Of a stretch of 64,000 bases of DNA, positions 31,878 to 39,829 are shown one piece after another. The notes under the pieces are model-generated. The model was not told the origin of the DNA. It saw only the letters and a program-made list of their open reading frames with translations, and did not search any database. The stretch covers positions 124,001-188,000 of the forward strand of contig NZ_BCWW01000009.1 of assembly GCF_001894785.1 (NCBI RefSeq), in the 5' to 3' direction. A program made the position numbers and the translations under genes. Position 1 is the first letter of the stretch; the number at the start of each line of letters is the position of its first letter. Origin of the DNA: Rhodococcoides fascians NBRC 12155 = LMG 3623 (GTDB lineage: Bacteria > Actinomycetota > Actinomycetes > Mycobacteriales > Mycobacteriaceae).

Positions 31878-32825
31878 ATGGCGACCGATGCCGACTCGGG
31901 TCTCCGTGACGAATCCCGCAGGCGGGCGCTCTCAGTCACCGGTACGGCTGCTCTGGCGCTCGCCCTGGTGGTCGGGTGGGTCGTCGTGTATTTCATCGGC
32001 TTGGTGGGTGCGCTGTGGCGTTTTCGTGAGCCGCATGCGCCGGCACCGATCCTCACGATGCACGATCAGTGGACCGATCTCGCGGTCGGCGCCCTGCAGG
32101 TCGTTGTGGGGGCGATCGCGATCGGCGCGGTATATCACGCACGGCGACGGACTTTGCCGGCGGTGCTGCCTCTGCGGCATGGCTCCGCGCGCGAGGCTGC
32201 GTTGACATGGTGTGCTGCGATCGGCGCGGCGTCGGCAATAGTGCTCGTATTGTCGCGACTGAATATCGTTCGGTTCGGGTTCTCTATCCCTGCCTCTGTC
32301 GAATCAGATTGGCTTGCAGTCGTTTCCGCGCTCGCTGTCGGTCTGCGGGAGGAGCCGATTCTGGTGGCTCTGCCGGTTCTGCTGTTGGTGGGCAGGATGC
32401 CGATCTGGGCGATCATGGGGTTGTCGGCAACGTTGCGGGGCTTCCTGTACCTGTATTTCGGCGGCGGCGGATTCCTGTGGGCAGCCATATGGGGCGCGGC
32501 GGCGGTGTGGGTGTATTACCGATATCGGCGATTGTGGGTGCTGATCCTCATTCATGGATTCGTGATGAACATCCAGGTCTTCGACCGGGTGATTCCGTCC
32601 GACAATTCCGCGACGGTGCTGCAGTGGATCAACATTTTGATCCTGTTCGCGGCCCTGCTGTGGTGGATCACGCCCCGCGCCCTCGATGCGTTCCTGCCGA
32701 ACACGGTGGCTGTCCGTTCCAACGATCGGGCTGTCGACACGACGCCTGTGGTGACCGACGTCGTGCTGAATCCCGAGAACGTGAACCCCGACCGATCCAG
32801 AAACGAACCACCCGTCAAACCCTGA
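31878..32825 (+). CDS. CPBP-family intramembrane protease-like protein
   Basis: A 315-residue membrane protein with about eight segments. The paired acidic motif is REEP (Glu158, Glu159), and a downstream LIHGFVMN provides the His and Asn expected of the CPBP/ABI (CAAX-protease-like) fold. The canonical EExxxR arginine is replaced (EEPILVA), so catalytic activity is uncertain. The ATG at 31878 is preferred to 31860. The end overlaps the convergent acetyltransferase gene by 11 bp. Confidence 0.75.
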   Translation: MATDADSGLRDESRRRALSVTGTAALALALVVGWVVVYFIGLVGALWRFREPHAPAPILTMHDQWTDLAVGALQVVVGAIAIGAVYHARRRTLPAVLPLRHGSAREAALTWCAAIGAASAIVLVLSRLNIVRFGFSIPASVESDWLAVVSALAVGLREEPILVALPVLLLVGRMPIWAIMGLSATLRGFLYLYFGGGGFLWAAIWGAAAVWVYYRYRRLWVLILIHGFVMNIQVFDRVIPSDNSATVLQWINILILFAALLWWITPRALDAFLPNTVAVRSNDRAVDTTPVVTDVVLNPENVNPDRSRNEPPVKP

Positions 32826-33327
32826 CCATGCGCGCCTCGTGGCATTCCCACGTCGGGTCGAAGCGGGCTTCGCCGTCCAGCTCGAACCCGTTCTTGCGAT
32901 AGAAGGCGATCGCGCGCTCGTTGGCCGCGGCCACCCACAGATACGCAGCGGGAGTGTCCTCACCTAGTGCGTCGTTCATCAACGCCAGTGCAATGCCGGT
33001 GCCGTGGTGTTCGGGAAGAACGTTCAACGACCACAATTCCCTGCGTGCAGGCGGATTTTCGTCGCGCGGGGGTCCGCCGGTCGCGAAGCCGACAATGCGT
33101 GAGTCGGCGACGTCGACTGCACATCGGGTGCGAACTCCGCGCGCCGACGACTCGTGGCGATGGGCGATGATCTGCTCCCACCGATCGATGCGGTGCGCGG
33201 GCCTCATCGCATCCAACTTCGCACCGTTGATCATTCCCGCATACGTCGCCTTCCAGATCGCAACGTGTGCTGTACCGATCTGATGCTCGTCACCGGGCAG
33301 GGCGTCACGAATCGAGTAGCTGCGCAT
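32815..33327 (-). CDS. GNAT-family N-acetyltransferase
   Basis: A 170-residue acetyltransferase. The motif A region LWSLNVLPEHHGTGIALALMNDAL contains the acetyl-CoA loop and AANERAIAFYRKNGFELDGE the conserved C-terminal strand. The ATG at 33327 yields MRSYSIRDALPGD, a normal family start. Substrate unknown. Divergent from the DUF222-HNH gene. Confidence 0.87.
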   Translation of the reverse strand: MRSYSIRDALPGDEHQIGTAHVAIWKATYAGMINGAKLDAMRPAHRIDRWEQIIAHRHESSARGVRTRCAVDVADSRIVGFATGGPPRDENPPARRELWSLNVLPEHHGTGIALALMNDALGEDTPAAYLWVAAANERAIAFYRKNGFELDGEARFDPTWECHEARMVRV

Positions 33328-33392
33328 GGTGTCGTTATACCGGCCCGAACTCGGTGACCGAATCGAATTTTCCTGTCGGACCCCTCTCGTAG

Positions 33393-33412
33393 TATCGAAT
33401 ACATGTTCGATA
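33393..33412. promoter_or_regulatory. LexA-type SOS box over the start codon of the DUF222-HNH gene
   Basis: A perfect 7-bp dyad (TATCGAA / TTCGATA, 6-bp spacer). Its core TCGAAT-ACAT-GTTCGA matches the mycobacterial SOS consensus TCGAAC-N4-GTTCGA at 11 of 12 fixed positions. The ATG of the gene lies in the spacer, so LexA binding would block expression directly. 13E12-family genes in M. tuberculosis are known to carry such boxes. Confidence 0.75.
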
Positions 33413-35535
33413 CCGGGGGGTGGGGAGCGGTGGAGACGCCGTCGGTCGATGACTGTATCGCGGGGTTTCTCGATGTCATCGCGCTCAGCCGTGTTCAGGA
33501 AAACCTCGCTCGGGCAGCGACTTTGCTCGCATACTGCGACGTACTCGAGATGCGTCTCGAGGCCGCCGAAGCCGCTGACGGAGATCCCGGCGAGACCGTC
33601 CGCGGCGCTTTGTGCGACTTGGCCGTGACGATGACCGGCACGCGTCGCCATGCGTCGGTGGTGCACGATGTCGCCGAGCGTTTACATCGAATGCCGTTGA
33701 CGGCCTTGCGTTTCGTGACCGGCAGCTTCGACTGGTCGACGGTGGTCACCATCACCTCGGTGTTGCATCGCGCCAGTGACGAGACCATCTCGACAATCGA
33801 ATATGAGGTCTGCGCCGCAGGGGGCCGAATGCGTCCGCAGGCCTTGCGGAATCGAATCTGGCGGTTGTGGATGAGGGCCGATCCGGACGGCGCTGCGCAG
33901 GCTCGCGAGACCGCGAAGTCGGAGGAAGTCGGAGTGCGGATCGACCGCACCGGTCCCGGCGGTATTTCGTCGCTCATCGCAAAAATCACGCATCTCGAGG
34001 CGGCCGAAGCGGATGCGCTCATCGTCGAGATCGTGCGGACTGTCTGCAAGGACGATCCGCGGTCGACGGGGATGCTGCGGGCGGCGGGACTGATGGCGTT
34101 GCTACACGGCGAACATTCGCTGGCCTGTCAGTGCGATCTGGGTGACGACTGCCCGGTTGCGGGTGGCACCGATGATCTCCCTGCTCGGCGCGGGCATCTC
34201 CTTCAGATCGTGGTGGCGGTGGAGACGCTGCTGGGACTGTCCTCGGATCCCGCGTCCTTGGCGGACGGGACGCCCATCGATCCGGAGGTGGCGCGCATCG
34301 TCGCCACCGACGCGAAATGGCAGGCCATGCTGACCGAGTTGGTCGACATGCTCAAACCCGAGGGAAACAGTTCCGACGACGGCGACGACGGCGAGGGCGG
34401 CGAGGGCGACGACGGCCCTGAGGGCGGTGAGTGCGGCGACGACGACGAGGGCGACGAAGGCCCTGAGGGCGATAACCCGAAAGGTGGAGGACCGTCTGGC
34501 AGAGGGCCGGATGGCGGTGACCCGAACGACGTGAATCCTGATGGCAAGTCCGGCCCTGACGGCGATTCCGGTCCCGACGGCGATTCCGACGGCGACGCGG
34601 GTCCAGGCGCCGGCGACCAGGACGACCGTCGCGGAAGAGGCCCGGACGGCGCTGGAGGCTCGCAGCGCGGTGAGTGCAGCGGTCGAGACCCGGGCAGCAG
34701 TAAGCACCCGGGTAGCGGTCAGGACCCAGGCTTGCGGTTGTCGACCGGTTCGTTGCTACGTCGAGTGGTGGGCATCGGGCGCGTGCGCGCTGCCGGCGAG
34801 CTTCCGTCGATACGCGGGGCAGGTGACTGCGCGAATTCACCCGCAGCCCCTGTGCTGGGGGAGGAGTCTGTCCGCGATGGGCTGGTCGCGCGGTGGCTCG
34901 CATGGATTGCCGAGAAGCCCGAGCGTGCTCGGGGCATCTTTCCCGACGGCCACGGCGGGGAGCGCAGTCCATCTCAGGCTGCGATGACCTATCGACCCAG
35001 TGCCCGCGTCGCTGCTGTCGTTCGGGCCGCGTATCGCACGTGCACGTTCCCCCGTTGCGACGTGCCGTCGGCGCGGTGCCAGATCGATCATCTGGTGCCG
35101 TTCGACAAAGACGATCCGCGGCGGGGAGGTTGGACCATCGTGACCAATCTTCAACCGGTGTGCGTGTTCCATCATCAGGCGAAGACCTCGAAAACGTGGT
35201 CGGCGGCGATGGTGGCCGGAGGGGTGATTCTGTGGTCGAACTCGCTCGGGTTGCGCTCGATCACGTTGCCGGACTTCTCGATCGGATCGCACGCGGGTCG
35301 CAGCCGACGTCCGAAGCGGTCTTCAGGGAAGGAGACGTCCCTGTCCGAACCCACCCGATGGGAACTCGACTACAGCGGGTCCGCAGCCCCAACGCTCGCG
35401 GACTTCCGTGCTGCCTCGACGGACATGGCGAGGAAGCGGCTCGCCGAGAAGAGGCGGGCCTATCTCGAACATTGCCGCGTTGTACACGCACGCATACGAC
35501 AGGACTGGAGTCGATACGATCCCGCGCCCTTCTGA
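33403..35535 (+). CDS. DUF222 / HNH endonuclease domain protein (13E12 family), with acidic insert
   Basis: A 710-residue protein. DUF222 occupies about residues 10-320. An acidic, glycine-rich low-complexity segment of about 120 residues (322-444, repeated GDDGEGG, GPEGD and GPDGDS-like units) follows. The C-terminal HNH nuclease has CTFPRCDVPS, CQIDHLVPF and NLQPVCVFHHQAK metal/catalytic positions. Typical family members are about 400-500 residues, so the insert is exceptional. The role of 13E12 proteins is poorly known; they behave as repeated, mobile-like nuclease genes. An SOS box overlaps the start codon. Confidence 0.9.
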   Translation: MFDTGGWGAVETPSVDDCIAGFLDVIALSRVQENLARAATLLAYCDVLEMRLEAAEAADGDPGETVRGALCDLAVTMTGTRRHASVVHDVAERLHRMPLTALRFVTGSFDWSTVVTITSVLHRASDETISTIEYEVCAAGGRMRPQALRNRIWRLWMRADPDGAAQARETAKSEEVGVRIDRTGPGGISSLIAKITHLEAAEADALIVEIVRTVCKDDPRSTGMLRAAGLMALLHGEHSLACQCDLGDDCPVAGGTDDLPARRGHLLQIVVAVETLLGLSSDPASLADGTPIDPEVARIVATDAKWQAMLTELVDMLKPEGNSSDDGDDGEGGEGDDGPEGGECGDDDEGDEGPEGDNPKGGGPSGRGPDGGDPNDVNPDGKSGPDGDSGPDGDSDGDAGPGAGDQDDRRGRGPDGAGGSQRGECSGRDPGSSKHPGSGQDPGLRLSTGSLLRRVVGIGRVRAAGELPSIRGAGDCANSPAAPVLGEESVRDGLVARWLAWIAEKPERARGIFPDGHGGERSPSQAAMTYRPSARVAAVVRAAYRTCTFPRCDVPSARCQIDHLVPFDKDDPRRGGWTIVTNLQPVCVFHHQAKTSKTWSAAMVAGGVILWSNSLGLRSITLPDFSIGSHAGRSRRPKRSSGKETSLSEPTRWELDYSGSAAPTLADFRAASTDMARKRLAEKRRAYLEHCRVVHARIRQDWSRYDPAPF
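34367..34735 (+). repeat. Low-complexity Gly/Asp/Glu coding repeat
   Basis: Degenerate GGCGAC/GACGGC-type triplet repeats encode an acidic, glycine-rich linker between the DUF222 and HNH domains. Length is likely to vary between strains through slippage. Confidence 0.7.
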
Positions 35536-35586
35536 CGCCGGGACTGCCGGTGCCCGATAGGTGGTCAGGGCCACGCACCTGCTACC

Positions 35587-35601
35587 TTGAACGCCGTTCA
35601 A
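35587..35601. promoter_or_regulatory. BioQ-type operator upstream of bioY
   Basis: TTGAAC-GCC-GTTCAA is a perfect inverted repeat with a 3-bp spacer. It agrees with the TGAAC-N3-GTT core of the actinobacterial TetR-type biotin repressor BioQ. It stands 41 bp upstream of the bioY start and probably overlaps the promoter. No bioQ gene lies in this window. Confidence 0.75.
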
Positions 35602-35642
35602 GTATCTGGGGCAGGTGATCGCCCCTTCCTCGAGGAGCCACC

Positions 35643-36245
35643 GTGTCAGGTATCGACAGCAGTACTCGCCCGCCGAGCCGTAAGGTCGGTCGAATGAACG
35701 TCTCCGCCCGCGACATGGCGCAGATCGCGGTGTTCGCGGCGCTCATCGCCGCGCTCGGACTGCCGGGATCGATCACGGTGGGCTTCTCCGGAGTCCCGAT
35801 CACCCTGCAGACCCTCGGCATCATCCTGGCCGGCGCAGTTCTGGGACCACGCAAGGGCACGGCCGCAGTACTCGTGTTCCTCGCCCTGACAATGATCGGC
35901 CTGCCGCTGTTGGCGGGCGGACGCACCGGCCTCGCGGCGATGGCCGGCCCCACCGTCGGATACCTGATCGGCTGGATTCCGGCAGCGCTGATCATCGGTT
36001 GGCTCACCGCCCGCATCCTGCCGAAGTACTCGATCGTGCTCGGACTGCTGATCAACGCCGTCGGCGGAATCCTCGTTATCTACATCTTCGGCACCATCGG
36101 ATTGCTGCTCCGCACCGACGTCGGGCTCTGGGCCGCGATCACCACCAACGGACCGTTCCTGCCCGGCGACATCGCGAAGGTCGTCGTCGCCACGGTCGTG
36201 GCCAAGAGCGTGCACCGCGCTTACCCGGGACTGATCAAGAGGTGA
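35643..36245 (+). CDS. bioY: Biotin ECF transporter, substrate-binding S component
   Basis: A 200-residue, six-segment membrane protein that binds biotin with high affinity. Family motifs visible are the QIAVFAALIAALGLPGSI opening, the PITLQTLGI loop, GPRKG, and GRTGLAAMAGPTVGYLIG, the last being the biotin-site region. GTG start follows CGAGGAG. First gene of a six-gene operon; the stop codon overlaps the next GTG start (GTGA). Likely repressed by BioQ-biotinyl-5'-AMP signalling through the upstream box. Confidence 0.95.
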   Translation: MSGIDSSTRPPSRKVGRMNVSARDMAQIAVFAALIAALGLPGSITVGFSGVPITLQTLGIILAGAVLGPRKGTAAVLVFLALTMIGLPLLAGGRTGLAAMAGPTVGYLIGWIPAALIIGWLTARILPKYSIVLGLLINAVGGILVIYIFGTIGLLLRTDVGLWAAITTNGPFLPGDIAKVVVATVVAKSVHRAYPGLIKR

Positions 36246-37390
36246 CCTTTACGCTGGGAGGTCGAGGCCAGGACTCCGCCATCGTCTGGCGCGGTCGCAG
36301 TCTCACCTACGCCGAACTCGACGCCGCCGTCGAGCAGTGGCCTCACCTCCCGGCACACGCCCAATCTCACGACGCCCAATCACACGACGCATCAGCACTG
36401 GATCTGCCGGACGCGTTGGTCTGTGTTGTCGCGGCGGCTCGGCAGGGGTGCGCGGTGCGAGTCGAGGACCCGGCCGCCAGGCCCGAACGCAGCGGCGACC
36501 CCGACCCCGACGCCTTCCTGCTGGTTGCAACCTCCGGTTCCACCGGCAAACCCAAGCCGCTCGCGCGGACCGCGGCGTCGTGGGTCGACAGCTTCGCCGA
36601 GTTCACCGACATCACCGGCATCCGTCCCACCGATTCGGTAGCGATCACCGGACCCCTGCACGCCACGATGCATCTGTTCGCGGCCTTGCATGCGCTGTGG
36701 CTCGGTGCCTGTGTCACCGACGATCAGGCGCAGGCCACGGTGGTACATGCGGTCCCCGCTGTGTTGCGGGACGTCGCTCCGCGGATGCCGCACCTTCGGA
36801 TTGCGGTCGTTGCTGGAACGATGCTGGACTCCGTTGCAGCTCGGTCTGTTCCGGACAGCGTGAGACTGGTCGAATATTATGGGGCCGCCGAGTTGTCCTT
36901 GATCGCAGCGAGGGTCGTGGGTGAGCAGCCGACGCTGGCGCTGCTTCGCGACGTCGAGGTGCGCACCGACGACGGTTACCTGTTCGTGCGGTCCCCCTAC
37001 GCCGCCTGGAGTGCACGTGATTGGTTCGCCGTCGGCGACCTGGCCGACGTGCGTGGCCGGGAACTCGTCGTCCACGGGCGCGGAGATGCGGCGATCAACG
37101 TCGGTGGCACCACCGTGATCGCCGAGGACGTCGAGCGAATTCTGGTCTCGATCGACGGCGTCCTCGCCGCCGCGGCGATCGGGACCCCGCACTCCATTCT
37201 CGGCGAAACCGTCTCTGCCGTGATCGAACTCGACGGTTCACGCGATCTGGACGTGGTGCGCGCCGATGCCCGAGCGATCATGACCAAAGAGGCACTACCG
37301 AGGCGGTGGACGGTGGTAGAGCAGTTGCCCCGCACCGCCAGCGGAAAAATCGCACGCGGGGCACTGCTGGCTAGAGGAGCACTGGCGTGA
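36242..37390 (+). CDS. Short AMP-binding acyl-CoA ligase in the bioY operon
   Basis: A 382-residue adenylate-forming enzyme that would activate a carboxylic acid to its CoA ester. It has the P-loop TSGSTGKPKP, the YYGAAELS motif, the GDLADVRGRELVVHGRGD hinge and the catalytic Lys in RTASGKI. It is about 100 residues shorter than usual ligases, mainly at the N-terminus. GTG start at 36242 overlaps the bioY stop. A CoA ligase and a thiolase also accompany a BioY gene in Bacillus (yhfT, yhfS, yhfU), where they fall in the biotin regulon, so a biotin-precursor or biotin-derivative substrate is the best guess. Confidence 0.8.
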   Translation: MTFTLGGRGQDSAIVWRGRSLTYAELDAAVEQWPHLPAHAQSHDAQSHDASALDLPDALVCVVAAARQGCAVRVEDPAARPERSGDPDPDAFLLVATSGSTGKPKPLARTAASWVDSFAEFTDITGIRPTDSVAITGPLHATMHLFAALHALWLGACVTDDQAQATVVHAVPAVLRDVAPRMPHLRIAVVAGTMLDSVAARSVPDSVRLVEYYGAAELSLIAARVVGEQPTLALLRDVEVRTDDGYLFVRSPYAAWSARDWFAVGDLADVRGRELVVHGRGDAAINVGGTTVIAEDVERILVSIDGVLAAAAIGTPHSILGETVSAVIELDGSRDLDVVRADARAIMTKEALPRRWTVVEQLPRTASGKIARGALLARGALA

Positions 37391-38508
37391 TGCCCACACC
37401 CGTTGTTGTCGCGGGTAAACGCACCGCGATCGGCATTGCAGGGCACGGGTTCGCCGATGTCACGGCACCTAACTTGGCGGTACCGGTTCTGAAAGCTGTT
37501 GCTGCAGAGATCGATCCGCTCGGTGTTCCGATCGACGACGTGATTCTCGGCAACTGCCTCGGCCCAGGCGGTGACGTCGCCCGAGTGGCGGCGTTGGGTG
37601 CCGGGCTCGGGTTCGCCGTCCCCGGGGTCACCGTCGATCGCCAGTGTGGATCCGGGTTGGACGCGCTCGCCCAAGCCGCGTCGCGCATCCGGAGCGGCGA
37701 CGAGACGATGATTCTGGCCGGGGGAGTCGAATCTGCAAGTACCAGCCCGTGGCGGTTCTGGCCGCCCGTCGGCGACGCGGAGCCGGTCCGCTACACCCGA
37801 GCGCCGTTCGCACCCGACGGGTTCGACGACCCGGACATGGGGGTTGCGGCGGATCACCTCGCACGGCGTCGTGGGATCGGCCGCGAAAGCCAAGACGCTT
37901 ATGCCGCAAGGTCTTTCGCCCGAGCGGCAGCGAACGACTTCTCCGCGGAAATCGTGGCTGTGAACAACATGGCTACCGACGAGCGCATTCGGCCCAACAT
38001 GACGACGCAGCGCCTGGGTAGGCTGCGCCCCACGTTCAGCACGGACGGGACCGTGACCGCCGGTAATTCGTGTGGAATCTCCGACGGCGCAGCCGTGTTG
38101 GCAATGACCACCCTCGACCGCGCCGCGGGCATGCCGGCGCTGCGCATTCTCGGCAGCGCTGTTGCCGGGTCCGATCCTGCCCTTCCCGGGCTCGGACCGG
38201 TACCCGCGATCGACAAACTGCTCGCCCGCACCGGGGTGGCGCTGAGCGACATCGAAGCAGTCGAGATCACCGAGGCCTTCGCGTCGGTCGTGCTTGCCGT
38301 CGCGGACGAGCTCGGCATCGACGAGGACCGCATCTGCCCGGACGGTGGTGCCATCGCAATGGGGCATCCGTGGGGAGCGTCGGGCGCAATATTGTTGGTG
38401 CGGTTGCTCTCTCGTATGCTGCAGCCCGGAGGCCCCGCGCTGGGGTTGGCGGCCTGCGCTATCGGCGGCGGGCAGGGAATAGCAATGCTGGTGGAGAGAG
38501 TGTCATGA
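37390..38508 (+). CDS. Thiolase (acetyl-CoA acyltransferase) in the bioY operon
   Basis: A thiolase of about 372 residues with nucleophile Cys86 (DRQCGSGLDA), the MGHPWGASGA histidine loop and the CAIGGGQG second-cysteine motif, so it appears active. It either condenses or cleaves acyl-CoA with acetyl-CoA. The ATG at 37390 or the overlapping GTG at 37387 could start it; both overlap the ligase stop. Context suggests a role in making or shortening the pimelate/valerate side chain of biotin compounds, which remains inference. Confidence 0.85.
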   Translation: MPTPVVVAGKRTAIGIAGHGFADVTAPNLAVPVLKAVAAEIDPLGVPIDDVILGNCLGPGGDVARVAALGAGLGFAVPGVTVDRQCGSGLDALAQAASRIRSGDETMILAGGVESASTSPWRFWPPVGDAEPVRYTRAPFAPDGFDDPDMGVAADHLARRRGIGRESQDAYAARSFARAAANDFSAEIVAVNNMATDERIRPNMTTQRLGRLRPTFSTDGTVTAGNSCGISDGAAVLAMTTLDRAAGMPALRILGSAVAGSDPALPGLGPVPAIDKLLARTGVALSDIEAVEITEAFASVVLAVADELGIDEDRICPDGGAIAMGHPWGASGAILLVRLLSRMLQPGGPALGLAACAIGGGQGIAMLVERVS

Positions 38509-39185
38509 GTACGGTCGCCTTCGAGAACATCTCTCACGCCTTCGGCGAGCGGCAGGTGTTGCGCGGCATCGATCTCGAATTCGACGAACGCCGTATCGGC
38601 ATCATCGGGTCCAATGGATCGGGGAAATCCACGCTGGCCCGCATGATCAACGGGTTGATCAAGCCCGATACCGGCCGGGTCACGGTCGACGGAATCGACG
38701 CGGCCAAGAAGGGCGCGCAGGTCCGCAAGAAGGTCGGCTTCGTCTTCACCGATCCCGACTCTCAGATCGTCATGCCCACCGTCGCTGAGGATCTCGCGTT
38801 CTCGCTACGGAGGTCCGGGCTCAGCAAGACCGAGGTGGCCGAGCGTGTCGACGAGATGCTCGTCAGGTTTCGACTCGATCGGCACCGCGACCACCCTGCT
38901 CACCTGCTGTCCGGTGGACAGAAGCAGTTGCTCGCCATCGGGGCCGTCCTTATCCGGCGGCCCGAGGTGATCGTCGCGGACGAGCCGACGACATTGCTCG
39001 ATCTGCGTAACGGCCGCGTCGTCGCAGACGCCTTGAATTCGATGGACCAGCAGGTCATCGTCGTGACTCATCAGCTGGCGTTGCTGGACGGCTTCGAGCG
39101 CGTCATCGTCATCGACGACGGCCGCATCGCGTTCGACGGCACCCCGGCTGCCGCGGTCCCGGCCTACCGCGAGTTGATCGAATGA
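38505..39185 (+). CDS. bioM: Biotin ECF transporter ATPase
   Basis: A 226-residue ABC ATPase that energises BioY. Walker A GSNGSGKST near residue 37, signature LSGGQKQ near 135, Walker B VIVADEPTT, and the H-loop in VTHQLAL. Starts with ATGA overlap on the thiolase stop and ends with ATGA overlap on bioN. Confidence 0.94.
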   Translation: MSTVAFENISHAFGERQVLRGIDLEFDERRIGIIGSNGSGKSTLARMINGLIKPDTGRVTVDGIDAAKKGAQVRKKVGFVFTDPDSQIVMPTVAEDLAFSLRRSGLSKTEVAERVDEMLVRFRLDRHRDHPAHLLSGGQKQLLAIGAVLIRRPEVIVADEPTTLLDLRNGRVVADALNSMDQQVIVVTHQLALLDGFERVIVIDDGRIAFDGTPAAAVPAYRELIE

Positions 39186-39829
39186 TCGGTCTCTACCGCC
39201 CCGGTGATTCGTTGCTGCATCGGGTGAGTCCGGGATCGAAACTGCTGGCGCTGATCGTTGCCATCCTGGCGACGGTGATTTTTGCACGCACACCCCTCGA
39301 GGTCGGTGTGGTTGCCGTGGTGGTCGCAGTACTGTTCGCGGTCGCCCGCATCCCTGTGAAAGTCGCTCTGGCGCAACTACGTCCGGTGCTGTGGATGCTG
39401 CTGATCATAGGGGTGTTCCAGGTGATCATCACCACCTGGCAACGCGCAGTGGTGGTCTGCGGAGTGCTGATCGTCTCCGTCGCGTTGGCCGCATTGGTCA
39501 CGCTCACCACCCGGGTCACCGACATGCTCGATACCGTCACCCGAGCCCTCGGTCCCGTCCGCCGCTTCGGCGTCGACCCGGATCGAATCGGTTTGCTTCT
39601 GGCCCTTGCCATTCGCTGCATACCGTTGTTGGCGTCGATCGTGCAAGAAGTGTCGCAGGCAAGAAAGGCCCGCGGCCTGCAGTGGTCGATGACGGCCCTG
39701 GCCACACCGGTGTTGGTGCGTGCGCTCCGTACCGCCGATGCGATGGGCGACGCTCTGGTGGCGCGCGGTGTGGACGACGACGGTGTCGATGATGACGGTG
39801 TGGATGATGACGGTGCAGATGACGAGTGA
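39182..39829 (+). CDS. bioN: Biotin ECF transporter transmembrane T component
   Basis: A 215-residue EcfT/CbiQ-family protein with four to five membrane segments and coupling-helix motifs (QEVSQARKARGLQW and ALVRALRTADAMGDALVARG). The C-terminus carries an odd acidic tail, three 15-bp units encoding VDDDG/VDDDG/VDDDG and then ADDE. Its 3' end overlaps the start of the next ligase. Confidence 0.92.
   Translation: MIGLYRPGDSLLHRVSPGSKLLALIVAILATVIFARTPLEVGVVAVVVAVLFAVARIPVKVALAQLRPVLWMLLIIGVFQVIITTWQRAVVVCGVLIVSVALAALVTLTTRVTDMLDTVTRALGPVRRFGVDPDRIGLLLALAIRCIPLLASIVQEVSQARKARGLQWSMTALATPVLVRALRTADAMGDALVARGVDDDGVDDDGVDDDGADDE
39770..39814 (+). repeat. Three 15-bp tandem repeats in bioN 3' end
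   Basis: Consecutive units of the type GTG-GAT-GAT-GAC-GGT encode an Asp-rich tail and end four bases before the ATG of the next gene. In the other frame they encode Met/Thr-rich peptide. Copy number changes would alter the BioN tail without a frameshift. Confidence 0.7.
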
